A stretch of 31,819 nucleotides of DNA, from NCBI GenBank assembly GCA_003164475.1, contig PLTL01000259.1, positions 1-31,819 of the forward strand. The letters run 5' to 3'. This DNA comes from Candidatus Dormiibacterota bacterium. Lineage in GTDB: Bacteria; Chloroflexota; Dormibacteria; UBA8260; Bog-877. Below the pieces are notes generated by a model. It worked only from the letters and a program-made list of their open reading frames with translations. It did no database searches and was not told the DNA's origin. A program made the translations under genes and the position numbers. This document shows, piece after piece, positions 30,831 to 31,819 of this stretch (within the stretch, counting starts at the first letter, position 1; each line of letters opens with the position of its first letter).

Positions 30831-31819
30831 TCAGCCGGGCTCGCGCACCACCTGATGCACGTCGCGGACGCTCTCCAGCCGCTCCAGGAGCCGGCTCAGT
30901 TCGGTGAGGCTGGTGATGTCCACCGCCGCCGAAATCACCGCCGACTGGGCCCCGTCCACCTCCACCGCCGCACCGGTGAGGTTGACCTTGGCCTCGGATA
31001 TGGCGATGGCCACGTCCCTGAGGAGTCCGGTGCGGTCGTGGGCCTCGATCCGCAGCCGGATCGGGTAGACCTGCCGGCTGCGCTCGTCCCAGGTCACGTC
31101 CGCTATCCGCTGGGGATCGGTGGCGTGGCGGATGTTGACGCAGCCCTCGCGGTGCACCGTCACCCCCCGGCCCCTGGTGACATAGCCCCGGATCGACTCC
31201 CCCGGGACCGGCTTGCAGCAGCGGGCAATGGTGGTCATGATGCCGTCCACGCCGGCCACGCTCACCCCCCCGCTGGGAGACGGCCTCGACACCAGTGGGA
31301 TGGAGCTGGCCGGGGCCGGGGCCGCGTCGGCGGCCTCCTCCCGGGCTGCCCAGCGGAGCACCACGGTCCGGGCCGCCACCTCGCCGTAACCCACCGCGGC
31401 GAAGAAGTCGATTAGGTCGGGGATGCGAAACTCCCTGGCCAGGTCGAGCAGCCGTTGCTGGGGAATCGAGCTCAGCTGCACCCCGCGCATCCGGCGCAGC
31501 TCCCGATCCAGCAGCTCCCTGCCGCGGGTGACGTTCTCCTCGCGGCGCTCACGCTTGAACCACTGGCGGATCTTCTCCCGGGCGCTGCTGGTCTTGGCGA
31601 AGTTCAGCCAGTCCCGGCTGGGCCCGTGGCGCTCCGATCGGGTGGTGAGGATTTCAACTATGTCGCCGTTCTGAAGCAGGTAGTCGAGGGAGACCATCCG
31701 GGAGTTGACCTTGGCCCCCAGACAGCGGTGCCCGACATCCGTGTGAATCCGGTAGGCGAAGTCGATCGCCGTCGCCCCCGCGGGCAGGGAGAGCACGTCA
31801 CCCTTGGGGGTGAACACGA
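30831..31819 (-). CDS. relA: RelA/SpoT (p)ppGpp synthetase/hydrolase, C-terminal part (N-terminus off window)
   Basis: The frame is open to the right edge, giving the last 329 codons or so of a long RelA/SpoT homologue. It begins in the TGS domain (FTPKGDVLSLPAGATAIDFAYRIH...VEILT), continues through a helical region (WFKRERREENVTRGRELLDREL), a conserved-cysteine domain (IARCCKPVPGESIRGYVTRGRGVTVHREGCVN in two parts), and ends with an ACT domain (IRLRIEAHDRTGLLRDVAIAISEAKVNL). These are the regulatory and ribosome-contacting modules of the stringent-response enzyme. The hydrolase and synthetase domains lie beyond the window, so their activity cannot be judged. A GTG at 31815-31817 is an internal Val, not the start. 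Confidence 0.95.
   Translation of the reverse strand, partial: VFTPKGDVLSLPAGATAIDFAYRIHTDVGHRCLGAKVNSRMVSLDYLLQNGDIVEILTTRSERHGPSRDWLNFAKTSSAREKIRQWFKRERREENVTRGRELLDRELRRMRGVQLSSIPQQRLLDLAREFRIPDLIDFFAAVGYGEVAARTVVLRWAAREEAADAAPAPASSIPLVSRPSPSGGVSVAGVDGIMTTIARCCKPVPGESIRGYVTRGRGVTVHREGCVNIRHATDPQRIADVTWDERSRQVYPIRLRIEAHDRTGLLRDVAIAISEAKVNLTGAAVEVDGAQSAVISAAVDITSLTELSRLLERLESVRDVHQVVREPG

Noticed and set aside
29805..31415. 536-codon plus-strand frame opposite hisS and relA
   Set aside because: Antisense shadow spanning two well-supported genes and the gap between them.
1..31819. tRNA, rRNA, CRISPR arrays, insertion sequences, integrase or attachment sites
   Set aside because: Looked for tandem repeats with spacers, transposase-like frames and cloverleaf sequences in the few gaps and found none; coding density leaves little room for them.

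Overview
The window is a dense, very G+C-rich (roughly 70% by eye) stretch of bacterial chromosome holding about 31 protein genes. All but one are on the minus strand. I see no tRNA, rRNA, CRISPR array, insertion sequence or prophage. Nearly every gene is a core housekeeping gene, and most neighbours overlap by 4-11 bases or are separated by 1-13 bases, so this is a pair of long co-transcribed runs. Starts are often TTG or GTG. The gene set (ScpAB, an RsbW/UsfX-type anti-sigma with a SigB/SigF-type sigma, an Asp23-family protein, and an FtsA-like ATPase next to a baseplate-J-like membrane protein) fits a high-G+C terrabacterial lineage such as Chloroflexota/Dormibacterota or a deep relative of Actinobacteria. 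That placement is inference; no marker here fixes it.

Right-hand unit (31819 down to 18389, minus strand): the C-terminal part of a RelA/SpoT enzyme, hisS, aspS, a 233-base structured gap, an anti-sigma/sigma pair, alaS, an FtsA-like actin-fold ATPase, a large bitopic baseplate-J-like protein, ruvX, mltG and a type IV prepilin peptidase. It joins aminoacylation and the stringent response to stress transcription and to envelope functions.

Centre (16750-18369): the only plus-strand gene, a protein with two HD-type domains (N-terminal one degenerate). It diverges from efp across a 240-base intergenic region. That region holds a compact potential three-way-junction RNA in the efp leader and a pair of near-identical GACGTC palindromes 32 bp apart in front of the HD gene.

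Left-hand unit (16749 down to 1, minus strand): efp, an Asp23-family gene, nusB, xseA, xseB, a DUF212 membrane protein, nadK, recN, scpA, scpB, a pseudouridine synthase (rluB-type), cmk, dinG, a free-standing nitrilase-type glutaminase, nadE (synthetase only), rsmI, tatD, rsmA and an MFS transporter cut by the window edge. It covers translation, transcription antitermination, DNA repair and chromosome organisation, NAD(P) synthesis and rRNA modification.

Most unusual points: the efp leader structure; EF-P with Arg at the modification site; NAD synthetase split into glutaminase and synthetase genes; the FtsA-like/baseplate-J-like pair beside a prepilin peptidase; and a DinG with three of the four expected iron-sulfur cysteines.
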